Source: Agelas oroides
Lineage: Eukaryota > Porifera > Demospongiae > Agelasida > Agelasidae
Length of the DNA stretch: 64,000 nucleotides
Direction of reading: 5' to 3'
Assembly (NCBI GenBank): GCA_949130485.1
Contig: OX422183.1
Location: 5,918,636-5,982,635, forward strand
The notes beneath the pieces are model-generated. The model was not told the DNA's origin. It made no database searches and saw nothing but the letters and a program-made list of their open reading frames with translations. The position numbers were made by a program, and so were the translations under genes. This document shows positions 12,020-23,655 of the stretch, in pieces (position 1 is the first letter of the stretch; each line of letters begins with the position of its first letter).

Positions 12020-15000
12020 GAAGAGGGAGATGGGAGAAGGCATATTAGAAGAGGAGAAATGGGGAAAGGTATCCACGTACCTACATGGACGGGATGTGAC
12101 AGAGATTCTTACTAATTGTTGCATGTTTTCCTACAAGTGACTTTCTAAGACAATGTGCACATGTATCATTCGAATAGTCAACTTACCCGCTGAGTAGGAG
12201 GGAATGAACCAGTTCATGTGGGAAAAGAAGATAAACAAGTGAAACAACATTATTATGTAACCTCATCACAGAAATTATACTGATGAAGGTTTACCATATG
12301 ATAAAACCAGCCAAAGACTGTCGTGTCAAATTATGCAAATGCCATTGTTTATCACACACTAGTTGCGTATTAGCATGCTCACTGCATATCTGGCTTGTTT
12401 GCTAATATGGGTGGTATTGTAGTGACAGTGAGGGATGGGATGGGAGTGGGGAATGGGAGAAGGCGAATAAGAAGAGGAAAAATGGGGAAAGGTATCTACC
12501 TACATGGACGGCATGTGACAGAGGCTCATAATAATTGTTGCGTGTTTGTCTAGGAGTGACATTCTATGACAATGTGCTGACATTCTATGACAATGTAACC
12601 TCATCACAGAAATTATACTGATGAAAGTCTACAATATGACAATACCAACCAAACACTTTTGTGTTAAATTCTCCTCATGCCATTGTTTATCACACACTAG
12701 TTGTGTTATCATGCTCACTGTTCTATTGCATATCTGGCTTGATTGCTAATACGGGTGGGTGGTATTGTAATATCTTGTGACAGTGAGATCGTAAAATGTT
12801 AGAATGGAGACGGAAGAGGGTGGGACTTGGGAGGGAAAGAGAAGAGGGAGATGGGAGAAGGCATATTAGAAGAGGAGAAATGGGGAAAGGTATCAACGTA
12901 CCTACATGGACGGGATGTGACAGAGATTCTTACTAATTGTTGCATGTTTTCCTACAAGTGACTTTCTAAGACAATGTGCACATGTATCATTCGAATAGTC
13001 AACTTACCTTCTGAGTAGGAGGGAATGAACCAGTTCATGTGGGAAAAGAAGATAAACAAGTGAAACAACATTATTATGTAACCTCATCAGAGAAACTATA
13101 CTAATGAAAGTCTACAATATGACAATACCAACCAAAGATTTTGTGTTAAATTCTGCACATGCCATTGTTTATCACACACTAGTTGTGTTATCATGCTCAC
13201 TGTTCTATTGCATAATTATCTGGCTTGTTTGCTAATACGGGTGGGTGGTATTGTAATCACTTGTGACAGTGACATCATAAAATGTTAGAGAGGGTTGGAC
13301 ATGGGACGGAAAGAGAAGTGGTGGATGGAAGGAGGTAAATAAGAAGAGGAGAAATGGGGAAAGGTATCTACCTACATGGACGGTATGTGACATAGTTTCT
13401 TACTAATTCTTGCATGTTTGCCTACGAGTGACATTGTATGGCAATGTGCACATGTATCATTCTAATAGTCAACTTACCTCCTGAGTAGGAGGGAATGAAC
13501 CAGTTCATGTGGGAAAAGAAGATAAACAAGTGACCTCATCAGAGAAATTATACTAACAAAAGTCTACAATATGACAATACCAACCAAAGATTTTGTGTTA
13601 AATTCTGCACATGCCATTGATTTTGTGTTAAATTCTGCACATGCCATTGTTTATCACACACTAGTTGTGTTATCATGCTCACTGTTCTATTGCATAATTA
13701 TCTGGCTTGTTTGCTAATACGGGTGGGATGTATTGTAATCACTTGTGACAGTGAGATCGTAAAATGTTAGAATGGAGACGGAAGAGGGTGGGACTTGGGA
13801 GGGAAAGAGAAGAGGGAGATGGGAGAAGGCATATTAGAAGAGGAGAAATGGGGAAAGGTATCCACGTACCTACATGGACGGGATGTGACAGAGATTCTTA
13901 CTAATTGTTGCATGTTTTCCTACAAGTGACTTTCTAAGACAATGTGCACATGTATCATTCGAATAGTCAACTTACCCGCTGAGTAGGAGGGAATGAACCA
14001 GTTCATGTGGGAAAAGAAGATAAACAAGTGAAACAACATTATTATGTAACCTCATCACAGAAATTATACTGATGAAGGTTTACTATATGATAAAACCAGC
14101 CAAAGACTGTCGTGTCAAATTATGCAAATGCCATTGTTTATCACACACTAGTTGCGTATTAGCATGCTCACTGCATATCTGGCTTGTTTGCTAATATGGG
14201 TGGTATTGTAGTGACAGTGAGGGATGGGATGGGAGTGGGGAATGGGAGAAGGCGAATAAGAAGAGGAAAAATGGGGAAAGGTATCTACCTACATGGACGG
14301 CATGTGACAGAGGCTCATAATAATTGTTGCGTGTTTGTCTAGGAGTGACATTCTATGACAATGTGCTGACATTCTATGACAATGTAACCTCATCACAGAA
14401 ATTATACTGATGAAAGTCTACAATATGACAATACCAACCAAACACTTTTGTGTTAAATCCTCCTCATGCCATTGTTTATCACACACTAGTTGTGTTATCA
14501 TGCTCACTGTTCTATTGCATATCTGGCTTGATTGCTAATACGGGTGGGTGGTATTGTAATATCTTGTGACAGTGAGATCATAAAATGTTAGAATGGAGAC
14601 GGAAGAGGGTGGGACTTGGGAGGGAAAGAGAAGAGGGAGATGGGAGAAGGCATATTAGAAGAGGAGAAATGGGGAAAGGTATCCACGTACCTACATGGAC
14701 GGGATGTGACAGAGATTCTTACTAATTGTTACATGTTTTCCTACAAGTGACTTTCTAAGACAATGTGCACATGTATCATTCGAATAGTCAACTTACCCGC
14801 TGAGTAGGAGGGAATGAACCAGTTCATGTGGGAAAAGAAGATAAACAAGTGAAACAACATTATTATGTAACCTCATCACTGATGAAGGTTTACTATATGA
14901 TAAAACCAGCCAAAGACTGTCGTGTCAAATTATGCAAATGCCATTGTTTATCACACACTAGTTGCGTATTAGCATGCTCACTGCATATCTGGCTTGTTTG

Positions 15001-18000
15001 CTAATATGGGTGGTATTGTAGTGACAGTGAGGGATGGGATGGGAGTGGGGAATGGGAGAAGGCGAATAAGAAGAGGAAAAATGGGGAAAGGTATCTACCT
15101 ACATGGACGGCATGTGACAGAGGCTCATAATAATTGTTGTGTGTTTGTCTAGGAGTGACATTCTATGACAATGTGCTGACATTCTATGACAATGTAACCT
15201 CATCACAGAAATTATACTGATGAAAGTCTACAATATGACAATACCAACCAAACACTTTTGTGTTAAATTCTCCTCATGCCATTGTTTATCACACACTAGT
15301 TGTGTTATCATGCTCACTGTTCTATTGCATATCTGGCTTGATTGCTAATACGGGTGGGTGGTATTGTAATATCTTGTGACAGTGAGATCATAAAATGTTA
15401 GAATGGAGACGGAAGAGGGTGGGACTTGGGAGGGAAAGAGAAGAGGGAGATGGGAGAAGGCATATTAGAAGAGGAGAAATGGGGAAAGGTATCCACGTAC
15501 CTACATGGACGGGATGTGACAGAGATTCTTACTAATTGTTGCATGTTTTCCTACAAGTGACTTTCTAAGACAATGTGCACATGTATCATTCGAATAGTCA
15601 ACTTACCCGCTGAGTAGGAGGGAATGAACCAGTTCATGTGGGAAAAGAAGATAAACAAGTGAAACAACATTATTATGTAACCTCATCACAGAAATTATAC
15701 TGATGAAGGTTTACTATATGATAAAACCAGCCAAAGACTGTCGTGTCAAATTATGCAAATGCCATTGTTTATCACACACTAGTTGCGTATTAGCATGCTC
15801 ACTGCATATCTGGCTTGTTTGCTAATATGGGTGGTATTGTAGTGACAGTGAGGGATGGGATGGGAGTGGGGAATGGGAGAAGGCGAATAAGAAGAGGAAA
15901 AATGGGGAAAGGTATCTACCTACATGGACGGCATGTGACAGAGGCTCATAATAATTGTTGCGTGTTTGTCTAGGAGTGACATTCTATGACAATGTGCTGA
16001 CATTCTATGACAATGTAACCTCATCACAGAAATTATACTGATGAAAGTCTACAATATGACAATACCAACCAAACACTTTTGTGTTAAATTCTCCTCATGC
16101 CATTGTTTATCACACACTAGTTGTGTTATCATGCTCACTGTTCTATTGCATATCTGGCTTGATTGCTAATACGGGTGGGTGGTATTGTAATATCTTGTGA
16201 CAGTGAGATCATAAAATGTTAGAATGGAGACGGAAGAGGGTGGGACTTGGGAGGGAAAGAGAAGAGGGAGATGGGAGAAGGCATATTAGAAGAGGAGAAA
16301 TGGGGAAAGGTATCCACGTACCTACATGGACGGGATGTGACAGAGATTCTTACTAATTGTTACATGTTTTCCTACAAGTGACTTTCTAAGACAATGTGCA
16401 CATGTATCATTCGAATAGTCAACTTACCCGCTGAGTAGGAGGGAATGAACCAGTTCATGTGGGAAAAGAAGATAAACAAGTGAAACAACATTATTATGTA
16501 ACCTCATCACTGATGAAGGTTTACTATATGATAAAACCAGCCAAAGACTGTCGTGTCAAATTATGCACATGCCATTGTTTATCACACACTAGTTGCGTAT
16601 TTGCATGCTCACTGCATATCTGGCTTGTTTGCTAATATGGGTGGTATTGTAGTGACAGTGAGGGATGGGATGGGAGTGGGGAATGGGAGAAGGCGAATAA
16701 GAAGAGGAAAAATGGGGAAAGGTATCTACCTACATGGACGGCATGTGACAGAGGCTCATAATAATTGTTGCGTGTTTGTCTAGGAGTGACATTCTATGAC
16801 AATGTGCTGACATTCTATGACAATGTAACCTCATCACAGAAATTATACTGATGAAAGTCTACAATATGACAATACCAACCAAACACTTTTGTGTTAAATT
16901 CTCCTCATGCCATTGTTTATCACACACTAGTTGTGTTATCATGCTCACTGTTCTATTGCATATCTGGCTTGATTGCTAATACGGGTGGGTGGTATTGTAA
17001 TATCTTGTGACAGTGAGATCATAAAATGTTAGAATGGAGACGGAAGAGGGTGGGACTTGGGAGGGAAAGAGAAGAGGGAGATGGGAGAAGGCATATTAGA
17101 AGAGGAGAAATGGGGAAAGGTATCCACGTACCTACATGGACGGGATGTGACAGAGATTCTTACTAATTGTTACATGTTTTCCTACAAGTGACTTTCTAAG
17201 ACAATGTGCACATGTATCATTCGAATAGTCAACTTACCCGCTGAGTAGGAGGGAATGAACCAGTTCATGTGGGAAAAGAAGATAAACAAGTGAAACAACA
17301 TTATTATGTAACCTCATCACTGATGAAGGTTTACTATATGATAAAACCAGCCAAAGACTGTCGTGTCAAATTATGCACATGCCATTGTTTATCACACACT
17401 AGTTGCGTATTAGCATGCTCACTGCATATCTGGCTTGTTTGCTAATATGGGTGGTATTGTAGTGACAGTGAGGGATGGGATGGGAGTGGGGAATGGGAGA
17501 AGGCGAATAAGAAGAGGAAAAATGGGGAAAGGTATCTACCTACATGGACGGCATGTGACAGAGGCTCATAATAATTGTTGCGTGTTTGTCTAGGAGTGAC
17601 ATTCTATGACAATGTGCTGACATTCTATGACAATGTAACCTCATCACAGAAATTATACTGATGAAAGTCTACAATATGACAATACCAACCAAACACTTTT
17701 GTGTTAAATTCTCCTCATGCCATTGTTTATCACACACTAGTTGTGTTATCATGCTCACTGTTCTATTGCATATCTGGCTTGATTGCTAATACGGGTGGGT
17801 GGTATTGTAATATCTTGTGACAGTGAGATCATAAAATGTTAGAATGGAGACGGAAGAGGGTGGGACTTGGGAGGGAAAGAGAAGAGGGAGATGGGAGAAG
17901 GCATATTAGAAGAGGAGAAATGGGGAAAGGTATCCACGTACCTACATGGACGGGATGTGACAGAGATTCTTACTAATTGTTGCATGTTTTCCTACAAGTG

Positions 18001-18165
18001 ACCAATGTGCACATGTATCATTCGAATAGTCAACTTACCAACTGAGTAGGAGTGAATCAACCAGTTCATGTGGGAAAAGAAGATAAACAAGTGAAACAAC
18101 ATTATTATGTAACCTCATCAGAGAAATTATACTGATGAAAGTCTACAATATGACAATACCAACCT
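12020..18165. repeat. Satellite higher-order repeat, 810/821-bp dimers
   Basis: The landmark GAAGAGGGAGATGGGAGAAG recurs at 12020, 12841, 13809, 14630, 15440, 16261, 17071 and 17881. Spacings are 821, 968, 821, 810, 821, 810 and 810 bp. Each dimer consists of a 423-bp and a 398-bp monomer; the second lacks an internal segment and has a doubled GACATTCTATGACAATGT. The 810 and 821 forms differ by an 11-bp indel (AGAAATTATAC present or absent after CCTCATCAC). The 968-bp interval contains an extra partial monomer. The array ends at about 18165. Confidence 0.95.
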
Positions 18166-18302
18166 CATTCCTACATCTTGTAGTCTGTTGCAAAGAAGGT
18201 CTAGGGATGGAAGAGGCTTTATATATTTCCCTTCACTCCCCTCCCTTGTTTGTGTACGTTTTGGTGTACTACATGTATCCCTAAATCTCTTTTGGTTTTT
18301 AA
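18166..18302. other. Short fragment at satellite edge
   Basis: Contains CTACATCTTG and CTAGGGATGG phrases that resemble a decayed copy of the GATGTAGGGAT short repeat (see 23558-23655). It is followed by TTAA at 18299-18302, the border of the next element. Confidence 0.4.
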
Positions 18303-20391
18303 GGTGTCATGCCGGTCACTCGGCGGAGGTTAACGAAAACTTAAACCTCGGTTACAGTCAGGACCAGGGTTACTCCTAGTTTCTGGGTTAGGGTTTGCTT
18401 TAGGGCAATCTTACTTTGCCTAATTTTAAAAAGGGCTTTAGTAGCTCATTAATATATTCATGAACCCGAAATTGCCACTCGATGGATGCATGTACATGCT
18501 CACTGTAGGTAGCATCCTAACCACCAATGTATCTCAAATCAATACAACTGGATGCCAGCTTTTGTTCAGAGCTACTCTTAAAGTTAGGCTAGACTCATGT
18601 TTGTCACTACTTTTGGAATGGACAACTTTGACTGCAATGAATGCATATTTTCAGCTTGTCTACGGGAGGGGCTCATTCATGAGTGGAAGCAAGCATTACT
18701 AGCCCCACCTCTCCCCCTTGTGTCACTAAACAACTCACGGCTGTGTTCCACACACAACCACTCTGCACCTCCTTTGGCGATAGATAATACAGCGTAGTAC
18801 CAACGATATATTGGGTATTCTAGTTAAAGCCCAGCCCAGCACTTGAAGCACCTGGCCACGGTCACCAACTAGGCTAGGCATATGGCCTTGAGACCTACGT
18901 AGGGCTACTCAACAAACACAGTCTTGGCCACTGTGGTCTTTCTGCTGCTTCTAGCTACAGCTACTGACACTACAGCACTCTACTAAACTCCTTCTTTGCA
19001 AATTACACCCCAAGTGGAAAGAAATAGTAATGAATGAATGAAAAGCCACAAAAGTGCATGTGTCTGTTCAATGTTTTAGCCTTTCCTTCCAAGCCTGAGA
19101 GGACTTACGGAAGTTTGACACCACAGCTTGAAAAAGTCATCATTGAAGTATCTACTGTGCAAGCACTAAGGTCGAGAGCTAATCGACAGAACCATACATT
19201 TGTCAACAAAAATGAGAGTATGCGATATTTTTTTTAAACCACTGCTAACCTGAGTTATGATCAAAAATGTTGACACTTCAGTGACCACGCTAAACTTCAT
19301 CCTGACTTGCAGCTCTGGAATTCCAAAATTTTCTGGGGAAGCATCCCCCCCCCACCCCCCAACTTTGTTCCTTCGTTTTGCGCTGAAATTCCCACAAACG
19401 TACTGTGCCCACGCTGTGCCCTAGCATCGGCTGTATGCTGGCTACACCACTGAGTCACTTTGATACTTAAGTGAAGTGCGCACTTCGCTACAGGCTTGCT
19501 CACTACAGCACATGCCATGCCTCCACAGAGCTTTTGATGGCAATGGTGCTTCTTTACAACACCGACTGATGTCTTTCAGTATAGCATATGTGTGGTGTTC
19601 TTATTTTCTATACAATTTAGATATAGATGCATACAACAGTAGCATGGCCATCTTCTGCCCAGCAAGTTGGCTGCCTTTGTATCATCTTGCCTCTACATGG
19701 CTTCAATTACCACCTATTAGCACCCCTCTTCTAGTTGGCAATACAAAGTAAGCTTCACTTCACTCTACACCCAATGACTATGTAATGTTAGAAGTTGGAT
19801 TGTGCACCTAACCCCAATCCCCTGTTCCCTGTTCCACTTTTGCCCTAATCTAGCCAGGCTTCCACACTATGTGTAGTTAGTGGGTTTCTCTTGGTCAAAG
19901 TTTGTGCCCTTGCTGCTTGCTCACCATGCACCATGGAAGTGTGTGCCTCTAGTGGATCTGCTCAATGGTCTGTTATGGGTAGGACGAAATGGCCTGCCAC
20001 CTACACCCGATACTTTTCACTTGGGATGCAGTTACCACTCTAGTCACTGCTTTTTTTTCCACAAAAAATAAAAATAAAATAAATAAAATAAATAAGTCAA
20101 TCTAAGCTTATCTTCAAAGTTCCGACCACCACACCAGGGATTCTGCCAGGCCACATCTTAACTAACTTAATTATAATTGCATTATTGGATGCCAACTATA
20201 AATTATTGGATGCCAATTATAAATGCATTATTGGATGCCAATGCCGACAGGAAGCTGGGAAAATTCCCAATTATATGGACCGAGAACAGTTGAAGACTCC
20301 CAAAACTGACTATTTGCTAACCGATTAAGAAGACAAAGAAGTCTATCAGCTTGGATTTCAGGTTTGTCGACCTCAAAAATACAGGGTGCCT
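18303..20391. mobile_element. TTAA element, copy 2 (interrupted)
   Basis: Homologous to 3330-4351 in the same orientation. It begins GGTGTCATGCCGGTCACTCG directly after TTAA and ends in AATACAGGGTGCC. Its right terminal repeat is lost where it abuts an inverted fragment of the same family at 20392. Its poly-T region is replaced by an inserted repeat (about 19003-20036) and an A-rich tract. No transposase is present. Confidence 0.75.
19003..20036. mobile_element. Repeat family nested in TTAA copy 2
   Basis: An insertion of about 1.03 kb bounded by imperfect inverted ends (TTACACCCCAAGTGGAAA on the left, CACTTGGGATGCAGTTA on the right). About 800 bp of the interior recurs at 35990-36870, including the phrase around AATGAATGAAAAGCCAC and the segment encoding a chance frame at 19591 and 36602. 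No transposase was recognised, so I call it a non-autonomous interspersed element. Confidence 0.65.
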
Positions 20392-20677
20392 CATGTGGTG
20401 GTCGGAACTTTGAAGATAAGCTTAGATCGACTTAAAAAAGAAAAGAAAAAAAAAAGGAGTTTAGTAGAGTGCTGTAGTGTTAGTAGCTGTGAGTAGTGCG
20501 TAATGCCTGCTTGTGAAAGCAAGCTTGTGTCTAGAAGCAGCAGAAAGGCCACAGTGGTCAAGGCTGTACTCATTGGGTAGGCCCAGGCCTTGCGATCGTA
20601 TGCCAAGCCTAGTAGGTGACCGTGGCCCAGCGCTCCGAGTGCTGGGCTGGGCTTTAACTAGAATGCGCAATATATCG
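20392..20677 (-). mobile_element. TTAA-element fragment, inverted
   Basis: Reverse complement of the right-central part of copy 1 (about 3840-4135), including the AAGCTTAGATCGACTT stretch and the A-rich tract. It joins copy 2 head to head without intervening DNA. Confidence 0.75.
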
Positions 20678-21774
20678 TTGCATAGATAGTAGAGTAGGAT
20701 ATGGATTGGAAACGCACGTAACTCACGTGATCAATCTGCCATTAACGCCCATACTGAACGCGGCATGCCCTTTGATCTTATGGGGTTCACTAAGTTCACC
20801 CAACTCCATGTGGTGACATCACAATTTGTAATGTTTATTCCTTGCGCATTGCGCGCACGGATCGAAGATGGAACTGGATCCAGACATGTTAATTGGAAGA
20901 AGCTCAGTATAAAGTCCCTTGTGAGGTAAACTTTCACTTACAGCTTGCTATAGTTTTACGGGTCGTAGTTTTATACTTACAGTAACTCTGTGAACTAAAT
21001 TCAGCATAATTTCCGGACCTGAAGAGCTTCAGTACTTTTCTCATGCCTTTGTGAGTGCAACAGCTAGCTCAGTAACATGCTGTGTGACTTACTAGCCTAG
21101 TCTTTCACGCTCAGGTCTAGCTTCACCAGTCTATACTAGTGATCATGAGCCATGTGCAGATTTTTTATAGTAAGTTCTAGTTTGCATGTGATGACCTAAA
21201 TGTTTACTACAATCTGAGTACAAGAACAAATTTTGTGTGAGCATCTTGGGGTACGGTTTCACTTGACTGCATTATTTAAGATACCAAAAACTTGTCCCTC
21301 AGCAAGTCATGCAAAACAGTTGCTGGAAGGCATGCAGCAAAACAAAACACCAGAAAAATCACAGAGTCTGTATTGTGTCCAAAGATGTGCAACTTTTTAA
21401 CAAGAATACTGAACTCTAGTGTACATACACTATTTTCAGAGAAAACTGCTCTTGCAAACTGAAGCATGCACAGTGCAATCTGTTGAAGTGTACTCCCAAA
21501 GTAGTCTCATTGCCATACTCTCACAAATGTCTCATGTTCTGAGGGACATGTCTTGTCATGTGTAATGGTTGCTTACTACACAAAGAATGTCATAATTGCA
21601 TTTAAAATCTTGATCTCAAAATGCCGACAGTTTAGTGCTGAAGAACATTTACATCTTCTTTAATTTTACCTTGCTCCTCCCTATCACAAAAGCCTCTCTG
21701 CCCCCAGTTTCCATGACAATGTTCTCATTTGGGGTACAGTGTGTGTCAAATTGCTCCACAGACGTTTAAACTAG
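20678..21774. other. Gene-free interval with one shared repeat
   Basis: No coding region or RNA gene recognised. Sequence 20797-20875 (GGGGTTCACTAAGTTCACCC onward) is an inverted copy of 23225-23299, and a third short copy lies at 61558-61600, so it is an interspersed repeat end. The remainder is unique at the resolution of reading by eye. Confidence 0.5.
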
Positions 21775-22017
21775 CATAAGCCTCAGCCTCATTCCCAGCC
21801 TCCCCCGTTTTTACCTTCCGTTTGCATTCACAATAATACACGGTAGCGGAAGACCAGCGTTCACAATAATACACGGGAGCGGAAGACCAGCTGGTCTTCC
21901 GCTCCCGTGTATTATTGTGAACACAAACGGAAGGTAAAAACACTGGTCTTCCGCTCCCGTGTATTATTGTGAACGCAAACGGAAGGTAAAAATGGGGAAG
22001 GCCTGGGAACGAGGCTA
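21775..22017. mobile_element. Palindromic MITE with CCTCGTTCCCAG-type ends
   Basis: The outer phrases CCTCATTCCCAGCC and GGCCTGGGAACGAGGC are inverted. Inside, CCGTTTTTACCTTCCG, TTCACAATAATACACGG and GGAAGACCAG motifs are repeated and inverted. Positions 21859-21922 form a perfect 64-bp palindrome centred on CCAG/CTGG. A related, less perfect copy lies at 44275-44405. Confidence 0.8.
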
Positions 22018-22264
22018 CATAAGCCTGATGCTAAGACACTTATCCTGGTTTCTATCCAACTTTAATATGCTGCTTGCAGTTTCTGCTCTGGAAACAGCAA
22101 GCAACCAACGATGGGTACATGACTACATGGCCTAACTCATTTCTGGGCTCCACTAATAAGCTTGCAATAAATCAAGTGAGGATACACTGAGAGTCTGGGA
22201 AGGAGGCTACACTTTGTCATAGCAACCCGCAAAAACATGAGGAATCCTGTCTAACTGGGACCTT

Positions 22265-22902
22265 AGTCTTACAAGGGGTAGTCACTTATATGTCCCATGT
22301 AGAAGCATTTGCGACCGGGATCAAAATTGAATCAAGTGATCAAAGCCCTTTTTGGGGGCTGATCAAGGTGACCTCTGAACTGCTCAAATCAATGGATCAA
22401 GAACACAGAAGGGCCCAAGCAATTAATAGTCTCGTAAGCCAGACCCACTTCCGCAAGAGAGGGAAGGGTCTGGTGAACTGCGTATACAAGCCTTGTCCCG
22501 GCGCACTGTACAGTGCGCCCCAATCACGTTGCAGTATTTTGTCACATGATACATTACATCATTGTTTCAGTAGCAATAGCAGTCTTGAAAACAGCGAAAG
22601 AGAGCTAGGACATCTTTCACGCTACTACAGGAACTGTAAAAACACTTTGAGAATAGTTTTCAGGGAGCGTGCTTACCCCGCAACAGGTAATTCAAGAGTG
22701 CATTATTTTCTGATTACGTCATCCAGCTAATTGCATTCCGGTGGGACAAGGCTTGTATACGCAGTTCACCAGACCCTTCCCTCTCTTGCGGAAGTGGGTC
22801 TGGCTTGCGAGACTAAGCAATTAAGCACACATTTTGCGAATCAAAAACCTTGATCCCAGTCGCAAACGCTTGAACACACGGCATATGACTACCCCTTGGT
22901 CT
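22265..22902. mobile_element. MITE with ACAAGGGGTAGTC ends, carrying a nested MITE
   Basis: The left end CAAGGGGTAGTC and right end GACTACCCCTTG are inverted, and the GCATTTGCGACCGGGATCAA and TTGATCCCAGTCGCAAACGC phrases pair just inside. GTCTTA flanks both ends as a possible 6-bp target duplication. A related element occupies about 58870-59283. The centre is interrupted by the MITE at 22427-22815. Confidence 0.72.
22427..22815. mobile_element. MITE with ~70-bp inverted repeats and 9-bp target duplication
   Basis: Left TAGTCTCGTAAGCCAGACCC and right GGGTCTGGCTTGCGAGACTA are the ends of near-perfect inverted repeats of about 70 bp. AGCAATTAA is duplicated at 22418-22426 and 22816-22824. Nine-base duplications and long terminal repeats are typical of Mutator-like (MULE) families, so MULE mobilisation is inferred. 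Similar termini occur near 23171 and 27463-27510. Confidence 0.82.
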
Positions 22903-23224
22903 TAGTAGGAAAGTCTTAGTCTTAGTCTTAGTAGGTAACAGGTTAGCTCACAAGCTAGGGACGAACATGATCACAGTATTCAATATTAAAATACTGACTG
23001 AACCTGTTGGGGGGTTTTACACGAGTCCAGTATTAGCTACATAATTTTCTTGCTATAAAATTAAGTTGCACAATCTCTTTGAATACAATACAGATTACCT
23101 GATGTCTTGTTCAACTGGTGTTTTGTTGCCTCCAATCGACTCGAGGATCTAGACTAGGAGCTTCGCAGAGAGGTGTGGCTTGCGAGACTAATGTGCTACA
23201 TGTCTGGATCCTGTTCCATGGTGC
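22903..23224. other. Gene-free interval
   Basis: Contains a short run of AGTCTT repeats (22909-22935) beside the preceding element and otherwise nothing I can assign. Confidence 0.5.
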
Positions 23225-23299
23225 TCTGCGCGCGCAATGCGCACATTACAGTTTATGACGTCACCACATGGAGTTGGGTGAACTTAGTGAACCCCACAG
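23225..23299. repeat. GGGGTTCACTAAGTTCACCC repeat, inverted copy
   Basis: Reverse-complement match to 20797-20875, sharing the GCGCAATGCGC core and the GTGACGTC/ATGTGGTGAC neighbourhood. It abuts a TTAA-element fragment at 23300. Confidence 0.6.
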
Positions 23300-23495
23300 C
23301 GAGCATGTAGATGCGTCCATCGAGTGGCAATTTTGGGTCATGAATATATTAATAAGCTACTAAAACCCTAAAATTAGGCAAAGCAAGATTGCCCTAAACC
23401 AAACCCTAACCCTGAAACTAGGAGTAACACCGGTCCTGACTGTAACCCAGGTTTATGTTTTTGTTAACCTCCGCAGAGTGACTTCCGCCGCCACC
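23300..23495 (-). mobile_element. TTAA element, 5'-end fragment, inverted
   Basis: Reverse complement of the first ~200 bp of the 3330-4351 element. Its outer end GCCGCCACC is followed by TTAA (23496-23499), matching the family border. The rest of the element is missing. Confidence 0.75.
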
Positions 23496-23557
23496 TTAAT
23501 CTGCAGCCCTAAAACTGCACCAGTATTAGTCTTACATATACAAGACTTAAAAACGTA

Positions 23558-23655
23558 AAAAGATGTAGGGATGGCATGCCAAAAAGTAGGCAAACAAGGT
23601 AGGGATAAACGCATGAAAGCAAAGGTCAACATATTGGCAAAGCCCCATCCCTACA
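23558..23655. repeat. GATGTAGGGAT short palindromic unit
   Basis: About 98 bp running from GATGTAGGGATGGCATGCC to CCCATCCCTACATC, so its ends are 11-bp inverted repeats. The same unit, with internal GCCAAAAAGTA and CAAACAAGGTAGGGAT, forms each arm of the foldback at 34023-35525, and a variant lies in each arm of the foldback at 6232-6900. Its upstream ACAAGACTTAAAAAC also recurs. Confidence 0.75.
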
